A stretch of 8,948 nt of DNA from Gammaproteobacteria bacterium (GTDB lineage: Bacteria > Pseudomonadota > Gammaproteobacteria > Pseudomonadales > Azotimanducaceae). Shown here piece by piece: positions 1-7,901 of the stretch. The number at the start of each line of letters is the position of its first letter. Within the stretch, counting starts at the first letter, position 1. The stretch is taken from assembly GCA_027295975.1 (NCBI GenBank), contig JAPUJX010000331.1:1-8948 (forward strand), read 5' to 3'. The notes beneath the pieces were generated by a model that did not search any database, had not been told where the DNA came from, and saw nothing but the letters and a program-made list of their open reading frames with translations. Both the position numbers and the translations under genes were made by a program.

Positions 1-327
1 AGTCTCTTCCATACGCCTGTTATCGGATAACTGCTCGATATCGAAAATCTCGAGATTCGTCGGACCGTGACGGCGATACTCAAAGGCTACTTTCATTCCC
101 GGCTGCAACATGCTGAAGGCGCCATAGTTATCTTGAATCTCGACGCGTGCATCAAAAGCGACGTGAAATCGGACGCCATTTATCACCAGCGTGTTGGAGG
201 TGAGTTCAACCGCATGGATCGTCCCTTCACCTTCCACCAAAGCAGCATCGTCCGCCGCCGCGGGATTGGCAAACGCAGTCAGTATCAACGCGACCAAGGA
301 CATCGGCAGGATTTTCACTGACTTCAT
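1..327 (-). CDS. pilY2: PilY2-like small exported protein (C-terminus beyond window)
   Basis: An open frame of 109 codons starts with ATG at 325-327 and runs without a stop off the left edge, so the C-terminus is missing. A GAGGG ribosome-binding site (335-339) lies 7 bases before the ATG, and the pilY1 stop codon is 28 bases upstream, so it should be the next gene of the same message. The N-terminus reads MKSVKILPMSLVALILTAFA followed by NPAAADD, a clear Sec signal peptide likely cut after about residue 25. The mature part is a small beta-rich module (GEGTIHAVELTSNTLVINGV at residues 33-52, then a turn and VEIQDNYGAFSMLQPGMKVA at about 63-82), which could be an OB-like or SH3-like barrel. 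The call rests on size, export signal and position directly after pilY1. P. aeruginosa PilY2 is a small protein of about 115 residues in the same place and is implicated in fimbrial biogenesis. Sequence similarity could not be tested, so a generic periplasmic protein remains possible. Confidence 0.6.
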   Translation of the reverse strand, partial: MKSVKILPMSLVALILTAFANPAAADDAALVEGEGTIHAVELTSNTLVINGVRFHVAFDARVEIQDNYGAFSMLQPGMKVAFEYRRHGPTNLEIFDIEQLSDNRRMEET

Positions 328-355
328 CTAATTTCCCTCAACTGACTTTTCGCAG

Positions 356-3300
356 CTAGTTAGCTTCGTCCAACTCGCGCCAGGATAGTCGACCGGTTTT
401 GTCGTCCAGCGGACCAGCGATGCGCAAAGTGATCTGATCGTTCCCGCCACTCATGAACAGGAAGTCGTCGCTGCCCGAGCCAAGCAGCATTGACGGGTCG
501 ACCAACGTACCGTCCAGATCGTCCCTGTCGAACAGAATTCCCGATGCGTATAACACGCCATTGTAATTAACCATATCGTCGGCATCCACGACGCCGTCGT
601 TGTTAACGTCGATTATCGCTCGATTCGGGTTGCCGCCCGTCAGCATATCGAAAGGCTGGGTAGCCCCCGGAGGAGCGCGGAAACAGGTGTTGGCGTCCCG
701 TGGAATAACCGTGGTAATCAGGAGAACTTCGCCGCGTGCAATTATTCGGCGCACCGCACGCTCACCCGGGAATTGCGGGTCAGGGGGCGCTCGACCGGCA
801 TTATTCACGTTCGGGTCGCCAGCCAGGGTTGCCGTTGCCCGCACCATGTCCAGATCGATGAACCACCCGTAGACGCCAGTTGCAGCGCCGTCGGGGATGT
901 AGTTCACTTCGTTGTCCGTCACGATGCGCTGGCGTTCAAACCGGGCATTATCGTCGACGATATTGACGATGGTCTGTTCCACCAGCCGTGTGCTCTTCGC
1001 GTCGCTCCCTGCAGTTGCCGGGTTGACTTCGCCACGGTCCCAGATGCCGTAGATCGACTGAATGTCCGTGCTCATACCATCTTCTTCGGTGACATAACTA
1101 CCCGTGCCGAAGACGATGAGGAAACCTGCACTCGGGTGCTTGAATACGAGCGGCTTCGTCGTGATTGACTGGCGAGTCGCCGCCGTCTCGAGGTAAGTTG
1201 CCTGAAAGAGTTTCGTGACGCTCCAGTTGTCCGGATCAGCGTCGGCGATATTGAACCGAAAGAGGTTTCCGAAGAGATCACCGGCAAAAGCCAGATCTGC
1301 CGTACCGTTTGCATCTACGTCTACGACGGCGGGCGTGCTCAATGCATTAGGCAGCCCTGCCAGTGGATCAGGGCTGGCCTTCACTCCCTCCCCGGTATCG
1401 AGCTTGATGAAGTCGTTGGGATCCCAACCGTCGAGTCCGGCATCGATGTTCAGGATGAAAAGTTTTGCGATGCCTGCGGTGCTGTTGTAACCATTGCCGA
1501 AGATCGCAACCCACTCTTTTTCACCATCACCACCCGTCAGGTTGCTCATCACCATCTGGGGTTGGCTGAACGCATAACCTAGGTCCTTGACGGGATCTCC
1601 ACCAAGGTCGACTAATGGTAATCCTGCGGCATCTTCCAGTGGATCTCCGTTGCCGTCGACGGGATAAGTGTCGTCTTCATCCGTAAATTCCCACAATACG
1701 GTGTCGGTGGCGTTCAGCTGCGTCGAAAAATCTCCATCTGGATCGGTCACGTTCAAGGCGAAATAGCCTTTGCCTCCACCGCCCAGACCGCCGATCAGAA
1801 TTGTATTCCACGACTTGCTTGCCGCTGAACCGCTGGACCGCATGAACACGTCTTCCACCGATGGCGTCAGGTCAACAAAAAATCTGTGTGAGTAGACTAG
1901 CGACGTCAGCTGATCCAGGTCGTTGGCAAACCGCTGACCCGAATCGATAATCTTGTTGGGTACATAGGCAAAAACCTCATCACCAGATCCAACACTATCA
2001 ACATCACCAGCATCGAACGCATGTAACATACCGTCGTTAGCCGCCACATATACGATCCGTTGCCGATCGGATTTATCGTCCGCAAACGCCGAGTAGAGAT
2101 TATTTGAATCTGTGGGGTACGGCAGTTGATCACGGCGGAACCCTCGCGGAGCTCCAACAAACTGAGGAGCGGAGTGAACGATGTCACCCAACAATCCTTG
2201 CACATCTTCGCGTACCCGAAGAACGCCGTTGGGTTCTTCCTGGTCGCGTATTCCGCGTAACCAGCCGACCTGATCCTCATCCAACAGGCCAAGTTGATCG
2301 GCATTCAAATCTGCGAATTCGAATTCGATACCGCTGTTACTTACATTGTCCCAAGTGACGATTTTTCGATCGCCGGGGTTAATGCCATCTAACTGCTCGG
2401 CGGCTTGCCAGAGCGGGTTGGCACTGTCGACCGTGCCGTTGGAGGGATCAACGGACAGCGCATGGAGGTCGCCCGAGTTCAACTTCAGGTTGAAGAAACC
2501 GCGGTATTCAACGGTGTCCACGCGAAGGGCCGTCGAGCTGAACTCGACCGCGGACACCGACACAGATCCGTCGGAGAATGCCTCGAAGGCGCGCTCGAAA
2601 GCCTGGGAGAGCAGCACGGGGTTGTTCGCCTGCAGGAACTCGCCGCGACCGTTGACCGCCGCGTGTAACATATCGTCTATCTTCTCCAGTCCCTGGTTGA
2701 ACGGATCACCCCAGGAAAACGGTTGGGTGTAGTCCAAAGGCAGGTCGCTGAACTGAATGTTGCCTTCCAGGCCAAAGCCAATCGTATAGGTCTTCATATG
2801 CTGGTGCATCGACTCGCCATCGTTCTCCAGCGCCGACAGCGGGGCCCAATCCTGGTCACGTTGGGTGGTGGGCACGCCGTTTTCCAGGCCGTGGAGATCC
2901 CGCTCGTAGTAGTACATCGCAACATCCGCAAGGGAAGCATTTATGGAATCCTGGAACATACCGCCATCAAACGCGGACGCACTCGGATCGGGAGAAGCCC
3001 CATTGGCGTCGTGATTCTCCCCACCCAAGCCGCTGAAACTCGAGTTCCAGGCACCATCTGAAAACAACAGGGTAAAGTTGTTCTGGCACTGTCCTTCCGG
3101 CGGCGCCAAAACCGGACACCCGGCATCACCGGGGTTGCTGCTGCCGGTGCTGCCAAAAGCATCACCCGAGACACACTCGAAGTAACGACCAGCTCTATCC
3201 AGCCCCCGGCGCAACGGCGTGCTGCCGTTGGAGACAACCTGGTAAGCCTGATCCAACAGCGCTTTTTTGTGACCTATCCGGTAGGAGGCGTTAAGGGAAT

Positions 3301-5587
3301 CGATGGGCTCGCGTTCGTTGGAATTGTTGAGCGTCGCGTAACCAAGGCGAATGTTGGATGCACTCGAAATCGAAAAGCCGAGCGCGGCTTTGGCGGTGTA
3401 TTCGCGGCTTCGATAGTAGGCGAACCAGTTGGCGAAATTCTGAATTTCCTGCGCGTAGGTACAGCTACCCGGATCTTCATCGTCAACCGCACAATCGGAC
3501 CTCCCGGCACCGCCCTGGTAACTTCCCAGACTCTGAATCTCTACCTTGGTGTGTGGATCATCCCACTCGGGAACACCGGCAGCAGAGGTGGTGTAATAAT
3601 ACGGAAGGAAGACGTTGCTGTTGGTAATCGTCTTTCGGCCACCGCTTGTCGCGGGTACGCCGTCAGAAATAAAGGTCAGCGGTGCGGTAAGGTCAATCGT
3701 CTGCCGATTGACGTCGAAGGGATCCAGCGGTACCGCCGTTTCACCCACGTCGGCAAATTCCACGCCGTTGCGGTCCAAGCCCATCCATGGCCGGTAAAGG
3801 ATTTCGGGGTTGTAATAAACCGTGTTGTACGCCGACGAGCGAGCCCGCCAGACACCATACTCGTTGCCGTCGAAGTCAGCATCGGCAAGCAGCGCTTCTT
3901 CCGTCGGAACGTTGCGGTTGCCCGCGAGAGTGTTGGTCGACAGCTGATGTACATATCGGTAATAGTTCGACGTACTCGCGCCTTTGGTTTTCTTTTTCGA
4001 GTTCGATATGAAGAACTGACCATCACTCTCGGGCGTCATGATCGACCAGTCCATGGAACTCGAATCGTCCATCATGATGAGCACGTTGGCTTCCGCCGCG
4101 ATAGCGTCTTCCAACGGCACATCGGCAAGATTGAAATCAAACTCCACCTCTCCGGAAGGCGGAGCAGGCGGGGCCGGCTGTTCCGGAGCAATGTTGATAG
4201 TGACCGTAACGACGGGAGAAGCCAGGCCGTCGTTACTGTCCCAGAAGTCGATCTGAAAATTATCCGTTTCCTCGCCGGCGTTGTTACCGTAGGTCGGCTC
4301 CGGGATATATGTAAACGCGCCGCTCGCGTAGAGGATAAAGCCGTCAGGGGAAACCGCGTGTGCAGGCGGGGAAACCAGGCGCACCTGAAGGGGATCACCA
4401 TCGTTATCGTATGCAAACGCAAGTAACCCGCCCTCCGCCAGTATAGTCAGAATGCTGCCCTGCTCTACCGTGTACTCCGGGTTGGCTATGGCGCGCGGGG
4501 CGTCGTCTCGAGCCAGTACCACTACCGAAACCTCGGCAGAGGACAAGTCACCATCGGCATCCCGGATTGTGTAGAAAAACGTATCGGTACCGAAGTAATT
4601 GTTCTTCGGCGTATAGATAACCATGCCGTCGAGAGTCGCCAGCGTCCCGTTGGGTTCGGTGATTTCGATGTTCGCTTCGTCCACGACCGCCGTCGGATCG
4701 GATTCGGAAACATCGGTAAAGGTCACCCCGGTCAACGGATTTGTCCAGGAGCGGCCAACATCGATCAACAACGTAGGTGTTTCGCCCAGATCGTCATTTG
4801 CCAATACGTCGATGCTCAGACCCGGGTCGTCCTCGGACATGGTGACCGTGTCGTCACGGGCAGTAGGGAAAATCTCGGTAATGTCGACGACAAAAGTATC
4901 ACTTACCGATTGACCGGCGGTATCGGTGGCTTCAATAATCAGCTGCGCAGTGCCGCACTGGTTGTTCCCATAAGCCAGCACGAGAGACGCGTCACCGCCC
5001 CCAACTCCACCAACCTGAACCGTAACCGAAGCGAATAGCGCCGGGTTGTCGTTGGCAACCACCACAAAAGTGAGGAAATCACCATTCGTGGCTATGTCGG
5101 GATCGCTGAACACACCATAGAGGTCGATCACCGTATCGTCCGCATCCTCGTCCACTGCCACCGTTCCAATGGCGTTTTGCACGAAGGGTGGATCGTTGAT
5201 CGAAATAACGGTAATCGTGAAACTCGTTTGTACGGAAGCATTTTCCGAGTCGGTGGCTTGCACGGTAATTGCCGCGGTACCGTTCGCGTTCGGGGTAATG
5301 TCAAAGTTCAAATTGCCGCTGAGGCTGGATAACGTATTTGTCGAAGTCACAAGCCCGGGGTTGTCGTTGGCAACCACGGAGACCGTATGGCTGTCGCCCG
5401 GAAAAAACAGATCCGCGTCGTCAAACACACCGTTGATCGACACCGAAACACTGACCGTATCTTCGAGAGCGCTGACCGGTTCGATGCTCCCGATGACCGT
5501 CGGGGGTTCTGCCCAGGAGGCAGGTGCAAACCCGCTAACGAGCAGCGCCAGCCCCGCCATCACTCCCTTGTTACGACTGCGATACAT
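356..5587 (-). CDS. pilY1: PilY1-type pilus tip adhesin with N-terminal Ig/cadherin-like repeats
   Basis: This is a large secreted adhesin expected at the tip of the type IV pilus, where PilY1 primes assembly, controls retraction and senses surfaces. The start is placed at ATG 5587 because AGGAGG (5596-5601) lies 8 bases upstream; a GTG at 5605 would put that site inside the gene. Length is 1743 residues. Residues 1-26 are a signal peptide (cut after ASWA). About four cadherin/tandem-95-type repeats follow at roughly 28-130, 131-238, 241-360 and 363-466, then a Pro-rich linker (467-479). A von Willebrand A domain (about 499-955) has an intact MIDAS DDSSS at 507-511. The PilY1 beta-propeller (about 1125-1635) includes the hallmark RIVYVAANDGMLHAFDA and a Ca-binding loop DVDANGTAD (1423-1431). 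A dockerin-like loop DVNNDGVVDADD lies at 1660-1671. No RGD tripeptide was seen. The protein is about 580 residues longer than P. aeruginosa PilY1, mostly because of the N-terminal repeats. The family call is very secure; the role of the extension is unknown. Confidence 0.96.
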   Translation of the reverse strand: MYRSRNKGVMAGLALLVSGFAPASWAEPPTVIGSIEPVSALEDTVSVSVSINGVFDDADLFFPGDSHTVSVVANDNPGLVTSTNTLSSLSGNLNFDITPNANGTAAITVQATDSENASVQTSFTITVISINDPPFVQNAIGTVAVDEDADDTVIDLYGVFSDPDIATNGDFLTFVVVANDNPALFASVTVQVGGVGGGDASLVLAYGNNQCGTAQLIIEATDTAGQSVSDTFVVDITEIFPTARDDTVTMSEDDPGLSIDVLANDDLGETPTLLIDVGRSWTNPLTGVTFTDVSESDPTAVVDEANIEITEPNGTLATLDGMVIYTPKNNYFGTDTFFYTIRDADGDLSSAEVSVVVLARDDAPRAIANPEYTVEQGSILTILAEGGLLAFAYDNDGDPLQVRLVSPPAHAVSPDGFILYASGAFTYIPEPTYGNNAGEETDNFQIDFWDSNDGLASPVVTVTINIAPEQPAPPAPPSGEVEFDFNLADVPLEDAIAAEANVLIMMDDSSSMDWSIMTPESDGQFFISNSKKKTKGASTSNYYRYVHQLSTNTLAGNRNVPTEEALLADADFDGNEYGVWRARSSAYNTVYYNPEILYRPWMGLDRNGVEFADVGETAVPLDPFDVNRQTIDLTAPLTFISDGVPATSGGRKTITNSNVFLPYYYTTSAAGVPEWDDPHTKVEIQSLGSYQGGAGRSDCAVDDEDPGSCTYAQEIQNFANWFAYYRSREYTAKAALGFSISSASNIRLGYATLNNSNEREPIDSLNASYRIGHKKALLDQAYQVVSNGSTPLRRGLDRAGRYFECVSGDAFGSTGSSNPGDAGCPVLAPPEGQCQNNFTLLFSDGAWNSSFSGLGGENHDANGASPDPSASAFDGGMFQDSINASLADVAMYYYERDLHGLENGVPTTQRDQDWAPLSALENDGESMHQHMKTYTIGFGLEGNIQFSDLPLDYTQPFSWGDPFNQGLEKIDDMLHAAVNGRGEFLQANNPVLLSQAFERAFEAFSDGSVSVSAVEFSSTALRVDTVEYRGFFNLKLNSGDLHALSVDPSNGTVDSANPLWQAAEQLDGINPGDRKIVTWDNVSNSGIEFEFADLNADQLGLLDEDQVGWLRGIRDQEEPNGVLRVREDVQGLLGDIVHSAPQFVGAPRGFRRDQLPYPTDSNNLYSAFADDKSDRQRIVYVAANDGMLHAFDAGDVDSVGSGDEVFAYVPNKIIDSGQRFANDLDQLTSLVYSHRFFVDLTPSVEDVFMRSSGSAASKSWNTILIGGLGGGGKGYFALNVTDPDGDFSTQLNATDTVLWEFTDEDDTYPVDGNGDPLEDAAGLPLVDLGGDPVKDLGYAFSQPQMVMSNLTGGDGEKEWVAIFGNGYNSTAGIAKLFILNIDAGLDGWDPNDFIKLDTGEGVKASPDPLAGLPNALSTPAVVDVDANGTADLAFAGDLFGNLFRFNIADADPDNWSVTKLFQATYLETAATRQSITTKPLVFKHPSAGFLIVFGTGSYVTEEDGMSTDIQSIYGIWDRGEVNPATAGSDAKSTRLVEQTIVNIVDDNARFERQRIVTDNEVNYIPDGAATGVYGWFIDLDMVRATATLAGDPNVNNAGRAPPDPQFPGERAVRRIIARGEVLLITTVIPRDANTCFRAPPGATQPFDMLTGGNPNRAIIDVNNDGVVDADDMVNYNGVLYASGILFDRDDLDGTLVDPSMLLGSGSDDFLFMSGGNDQITLRIAGPLDDKTGRLSWRELDEAN

Positions 5588-5595
5588 TCTCACAA

Positions 5596-5601
5596 CCTCC
5601 T
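5596..5601 (-). promoter_or_regulatory. Ribosome-binding site that fixes the pilY1 start
   Basis: AGGAGG on the minus strand is 8 bases before ATG 5585-5587. It lies inside the first codons of the longer GTG-initiated reading, and the shorter start gives a clean signal peptide beginning MYRSRNKG, so the downstream ATG is preferred. Confidence 0.85.
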
Positions 5602-5632
5602 GCACGCGATCCTGCCCGGCTCTACCATTGGA

Positions 5633-6181
5633 TCAAAATACCAATCCAACATGGCTTTGCAGCATCACCCTTGCGTTCGGAGAACCCCCGACGCCGCGCG
5701 CGGTAACGCGAAATACTTCAATGCGATCGAAGACTGCGCTATAGGAGCTACCCAGAAGGCTGGGATTCTCCTCTCTCTGTACCGTGGCGAGCCACTCCAC
5801 TATAAAACGAGGTTGCTGAGCGACCCCGAGCACGGCGGCACTGACTTCGACGCTCTGCGGGCTGCCTGCTCCCCAGATGTTCCCCTTCCAACGTTCCTGC
5901 GCGTTGAACGGTGCGGTGGTCCACAGCCCATTGGCTCCGCCGTCGGTGAACAAAGCCGTGGAATTCACGTTGTTCTGCAGGAACCTCTCGCCTTCACGCA
6001 GGGCGGATTCGGCTGCCTGGAAGGCAATGAGGCGATCGTGGGTATTGCGCGCCATCCGCTCTTCGATGCTCGTCGTCTGTACCGCCGAAACTCCCGCAAT
6101 GGTCAGCACCAGCAACATGACAAGGCTGATGATCAACGTCACGCCGGCTTGTTTTGAATAACCTCCAGTTCTGCTGCTCAT
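5633..6181 (-). CDS. pilX: PilX minor pilin
   Basis: A 182-residue minor prepilin of the pilus tip/priming complex. The leader is residues 1-13 (ending KQAG) and PilD should cut between G13 and V14. The following segment VTLIISLVMLLVLTIAGVSA (14-33) is the hydrophobic helix that anchors the subunit in the inner membrane before assembly. It is followed by TTSIEERMARN (36-46), a signature of PilX proteins, which usually carry T-x-x-E-E-R-M-A-x-N here. Position +5 of the mature protein is Ile rather than the usual Glu, as in the related tip pseudopilin GspK of type II secretion, which fits a subunit with none above it in the fibre. The mature protein has no Cys. The ATG lies 10 bases after the pilW stop and GAGGG (6189-6193) overlaps that stop, suggesting translational coupling. 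The pilY1 ATG follows 45 bases after this gene's stop. Confidence 0.93.
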   Translation of the reverse strand: MSSRTGGYSKQAGVTLIISLVMLLVLTIAGVSAVQTTSIEERMARNTHDRLIAFQAAESALREGERFLQNNVNSTALFTDGGANGLWTTAPFNAQERWKGNIWGAGSPQSVEVSAAVLGVAQQPRFIVEWLATVQREENPSLLGSSYSAVFDRIEVFRVTARGVGGSPNARVMLQSHVGLVF

Positions 6182-6191
6182 TCTTCAGCCC

Positions 6192-7304
6192 TCAACTGTT
6201 CCGAATGCTCACGGTCTGGCTGAACGTGCGTGTGGCCACACTCCCGTCGTCCGTCACCGCATTGACGGAGCTTGCGGTGATGGTTACCCGCATCGACCTG
6301 ACGACGTCGGTGGGATTCAGCGCATCGAAATTCAGGTACCGGTTGGGTGCCCGGATGTTGTCGTTCGGTGTAGTGTCGACGCCAAAAAGCACCTGCAGAT
6401 CCCGCACGCCTTCGACGAGTTCCACCGGTGCATTGGTACCGGAACGTAGCCAGAGCGAACGCGGAGTACTCCCCCGGTTGTTGATGCCGGCTCCGTTGGC
6501 AACGTAGTAGATGTCTGTCACGACACGACCCACATTGCTGCCCTGTCCGTTGATCGCGCTGCCGTAAGGAATACCCTCCTGTGACAATGTCATTCCAATG
6601 GCATTTTGAAACACCCCCGCGCCCGTTCCCCGGGAGAGAGTTGTCTCTCCGCCCGCCGAAGCAACACCCGTTACGCGAAACAACGCAGCCTGTTCGCAGT
6701 TGTTTATTACCGCAAAATCGTCCACACCGAAGGTGACATTCGGATCGTCCAGAACCACTGGATCATCACCGGGTTGTATCAGAGTCGCAATTCGGCTCCC
6801 CGGGATTTCTACATGCCGGAACACCAGAATATCGGTGTTGGGGATCACTTCGGTCAGATCGATGCCTGTACCGTTGATGAACGTGTTGTCCGAACTGTTA
6901 CTACCTGTTTTACGTGGCAGATTCGTCAGTGCCGGGGTCCAGTCGTTGGTGCCCGTTCCCGTTCCGTTCCCGGTGTAGTCGAAAGCCTGGATTGGCGTAG
7001 AGATGTCGAACTCGAACAGCTCATTCCAGTCACCATTCAAGGTGTTGTAGATCTTGTCGTTCTCGGGATCGCAACCGAGATATCCGGCCGTTCGGGCCGA
7101 ACGGCTGATGAAGTCGAGCGCATATCGGGCACTTTCCTGCAGCCGGGATTGACCGTTGAGCAGGTTGTAGGTCTTATTGTTGCCGATGAAAAGCTGCACG
7201 ATACCGGCGCTCACGATGACGCCGAGGCCCAGGGCGAGAATCAGCTCGACCAGCGAGAACCCGCGGGGTTTTGGCGGGAGTCTGTTATTGCGGTGGAATT
7301 TCAT
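6192..7304 (-). CDS. pilW: PilW minor pilin
   Basis: A 370-residue minor prepilin, the largest of the cluster's pilins as is usual for PilW. The leader of 15 residues ends KPRG; the mature N-terminus is FSLVELILALGLGVIVSAGI (16-35) with Glu at +5 (E20), the residue that pairs with the N-terminus of the neighbouring subunit in the fibre. Downstream come ESARYALDFISRSARTAGYL (57-76) and GCD, the typical PilW stretch in which the helix ends at a GYxGC motif. The rest is a large beta-rich globular domain with Asn/Gly/Thr-rich loops, including a Gly-Thr run near residue 113. The C-terminus matches the family (VRSMRVTITASS and a final beta strand). In the P. aeruginosa system PilV, PilW and PilX form a core that recruits PilY1. 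The ATG follows the pilV stop by 9 bases, with a G-rich ribosome-binding site (AGGGGG) overlapping that stop. Confidence 0.93.
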   Translation of the reverse strand: MKFHRNNRLPPKPRGFSLVELILALGLGVIVSAGIVQLFIGNNKTYNLLNGQSRLQESARYALDFISRSARTAGYLGCDPENDKIYNTLNGDWNELFEFDISTPIQAFDYTGNGTGTGTNDWTPALTNLPRKTGSNSSDNTFINGTGIDLTEVIPNTDILVFRHVEIPGSRIATLIQPGDDPVVLDDPNVTFGVDDFAVINNCEQAALFRVTGVASAGGETTLSRGTGAGVFQNAIGMTLSQEGIPYGSAINGQGSNVGRVVTDIYYVANGAGINNRGSTPRSLWLRSGTNAPVELVEGVRDLQVLFGVDTTPNDNIRAPNRYLNFDALNPTDVVRSMRVTITASSVNAVTDDGSVATRTFSQTVSIRNS

Positions 7305-7313
7305 CCTGACCCC

Positions 7314-7901
7314 CTATCCCTGACTCTCTATGACGATGGTTCGAATCTGGTTGTTGTTTTCGGTCCAGCGGACGGAAACCGTGATGATGCCGGTTCCCGC
7401 ATTCACCGAGATTGAACCGTCACCGTTGGGCAAACCGGGTTGTTGATCGGTCGGAGGCAACATCTCGGCATTACGTAAACCCTGACAGACGCCGTCTTCG
7501 TGAAAGCCGCCGAGCGTACATTTCCACACCGCCTGGTCATAGGTCACCATCTGGGCCTGGCTACAGACGTTCGCATAACAGTCGGCGGCGGCTGGTGGAC
7601 CGTCATCCATATCGATTCCGTCGTACGCCAATCCGGGAACAGCACCAGCGGGGTTGGCGCGAATCCGGTCCAACATGTCGTAAGCGAGTTGCACGCCCTC
7701 CGCACGAAACAGGGCGCCGCGGTTATGCTGCAGGCTCACCATTTGCAGCCCGCTGATACCCAGAACGCCAATGCCCATGACCAACACCGCCACGAGCAAT
7801 TCGATCAAGGAAAACCCTTTTGTTTTTTTAGGCCCTGTTGTTTTTTTAGGTCCTTTTGCCTTTTTAAGCCCTTCTGCTTTTTTCATTCCACCGTCCATCA
7901 T
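7314..7901 (-). CDS. pilV: PilV minor pilin with repetitive Lys-rich leader
   Basis: A minor prepilin of 195 residues if read from the first ATG. The mature N-terminus FSLIELLVAVLVMGIGVLGI (30-49) has Glu at +5 (E34), and AYDMLDRIRANP (73-84) is the usual PilV sequence after the helix. Four Cys (108, 113, 128, 139) could form two disulfides in the pilin head. The leader is odd: 29 residues made of four 6-residue units of the form KKxxG(L/P), giving ten Lys, whereas type IVa leaders are usually about 6-15 residues. The first ATG (7899-7901) overlaps the fimU stop in an ATGA junction, typical of coupled translation. ATGs at 7898 and 7886 are in frame and could also serve; the last would give a 24-residue leader. 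No strong ribosome-binding site separates them. Family identity is secure; the exact start is not. Confidence 0.92.
   Translation of the reverse strand: MMDGGMKKAEGLKKAKGPKKTTGPKKTKGFSLIELLVAVLVMGIGVLGISGLQMVSLQHNRGALFRAEGVQLAYDMLDRIRANPAGAVPGLAYDGIDMDDGPPAAADCYANVCSQAQMVTYDQAVWKCTLGGFHEDGVCQGLRNAEMLPPTDQQPGLPNGDGSISVNAGTGIITVSVRWTENNNQIRTIVIESQG
7812..7883 (-). repeat. Four tandem 18-base repeats encoding the PilV leader
   Basis: Read on the minus strand, units are 7866-7883, 7848-7865, 7830-7847 and 7812-7829. Each starts with a run of five to seven A and encodes Lys-Lys-x-x-Gly-x. Units 3 and 4 match at 15 of 18 bases and each begin with seven consecutive A. The last codon of unit 4 is the Phe at +1 of mature PilV. 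The array is in frame, so gain or loss of whole units would only change leader length, whereas slippage inside an A-run would shift frame ahead of the entire mature pilin. Confidence 0.85.

Noticed and set aside
3269..4426. Long plus-strand open frame of 385 codons opposite pilY1
   Set aside because: It lies wholly antisense to the vWA and adjacent region of pilY1, whose frame is unbroken and carries conserved motifs. The plus-strand product is Arg/Val-rich with no recognisable domain, as expected of a shadow frame in GC-rich DNA.
5588..5605. GTG start at 5605 for pilY1, adding six residues
   Set aside because: It would place the AGGAGG ribosome-binding site inside the coding region and lengthen the n-region of the signal peptide; the ATG at 5587 is better supported.
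5387..6157. Plus-strand open frame of 256 codons spanning the pilX-pilY1 junction
   Set aside because: It crosses the ribosome-binding site and start of pilY1 and most of pilX, both of which are clear family members on the other strand; no domain is visible in the product.
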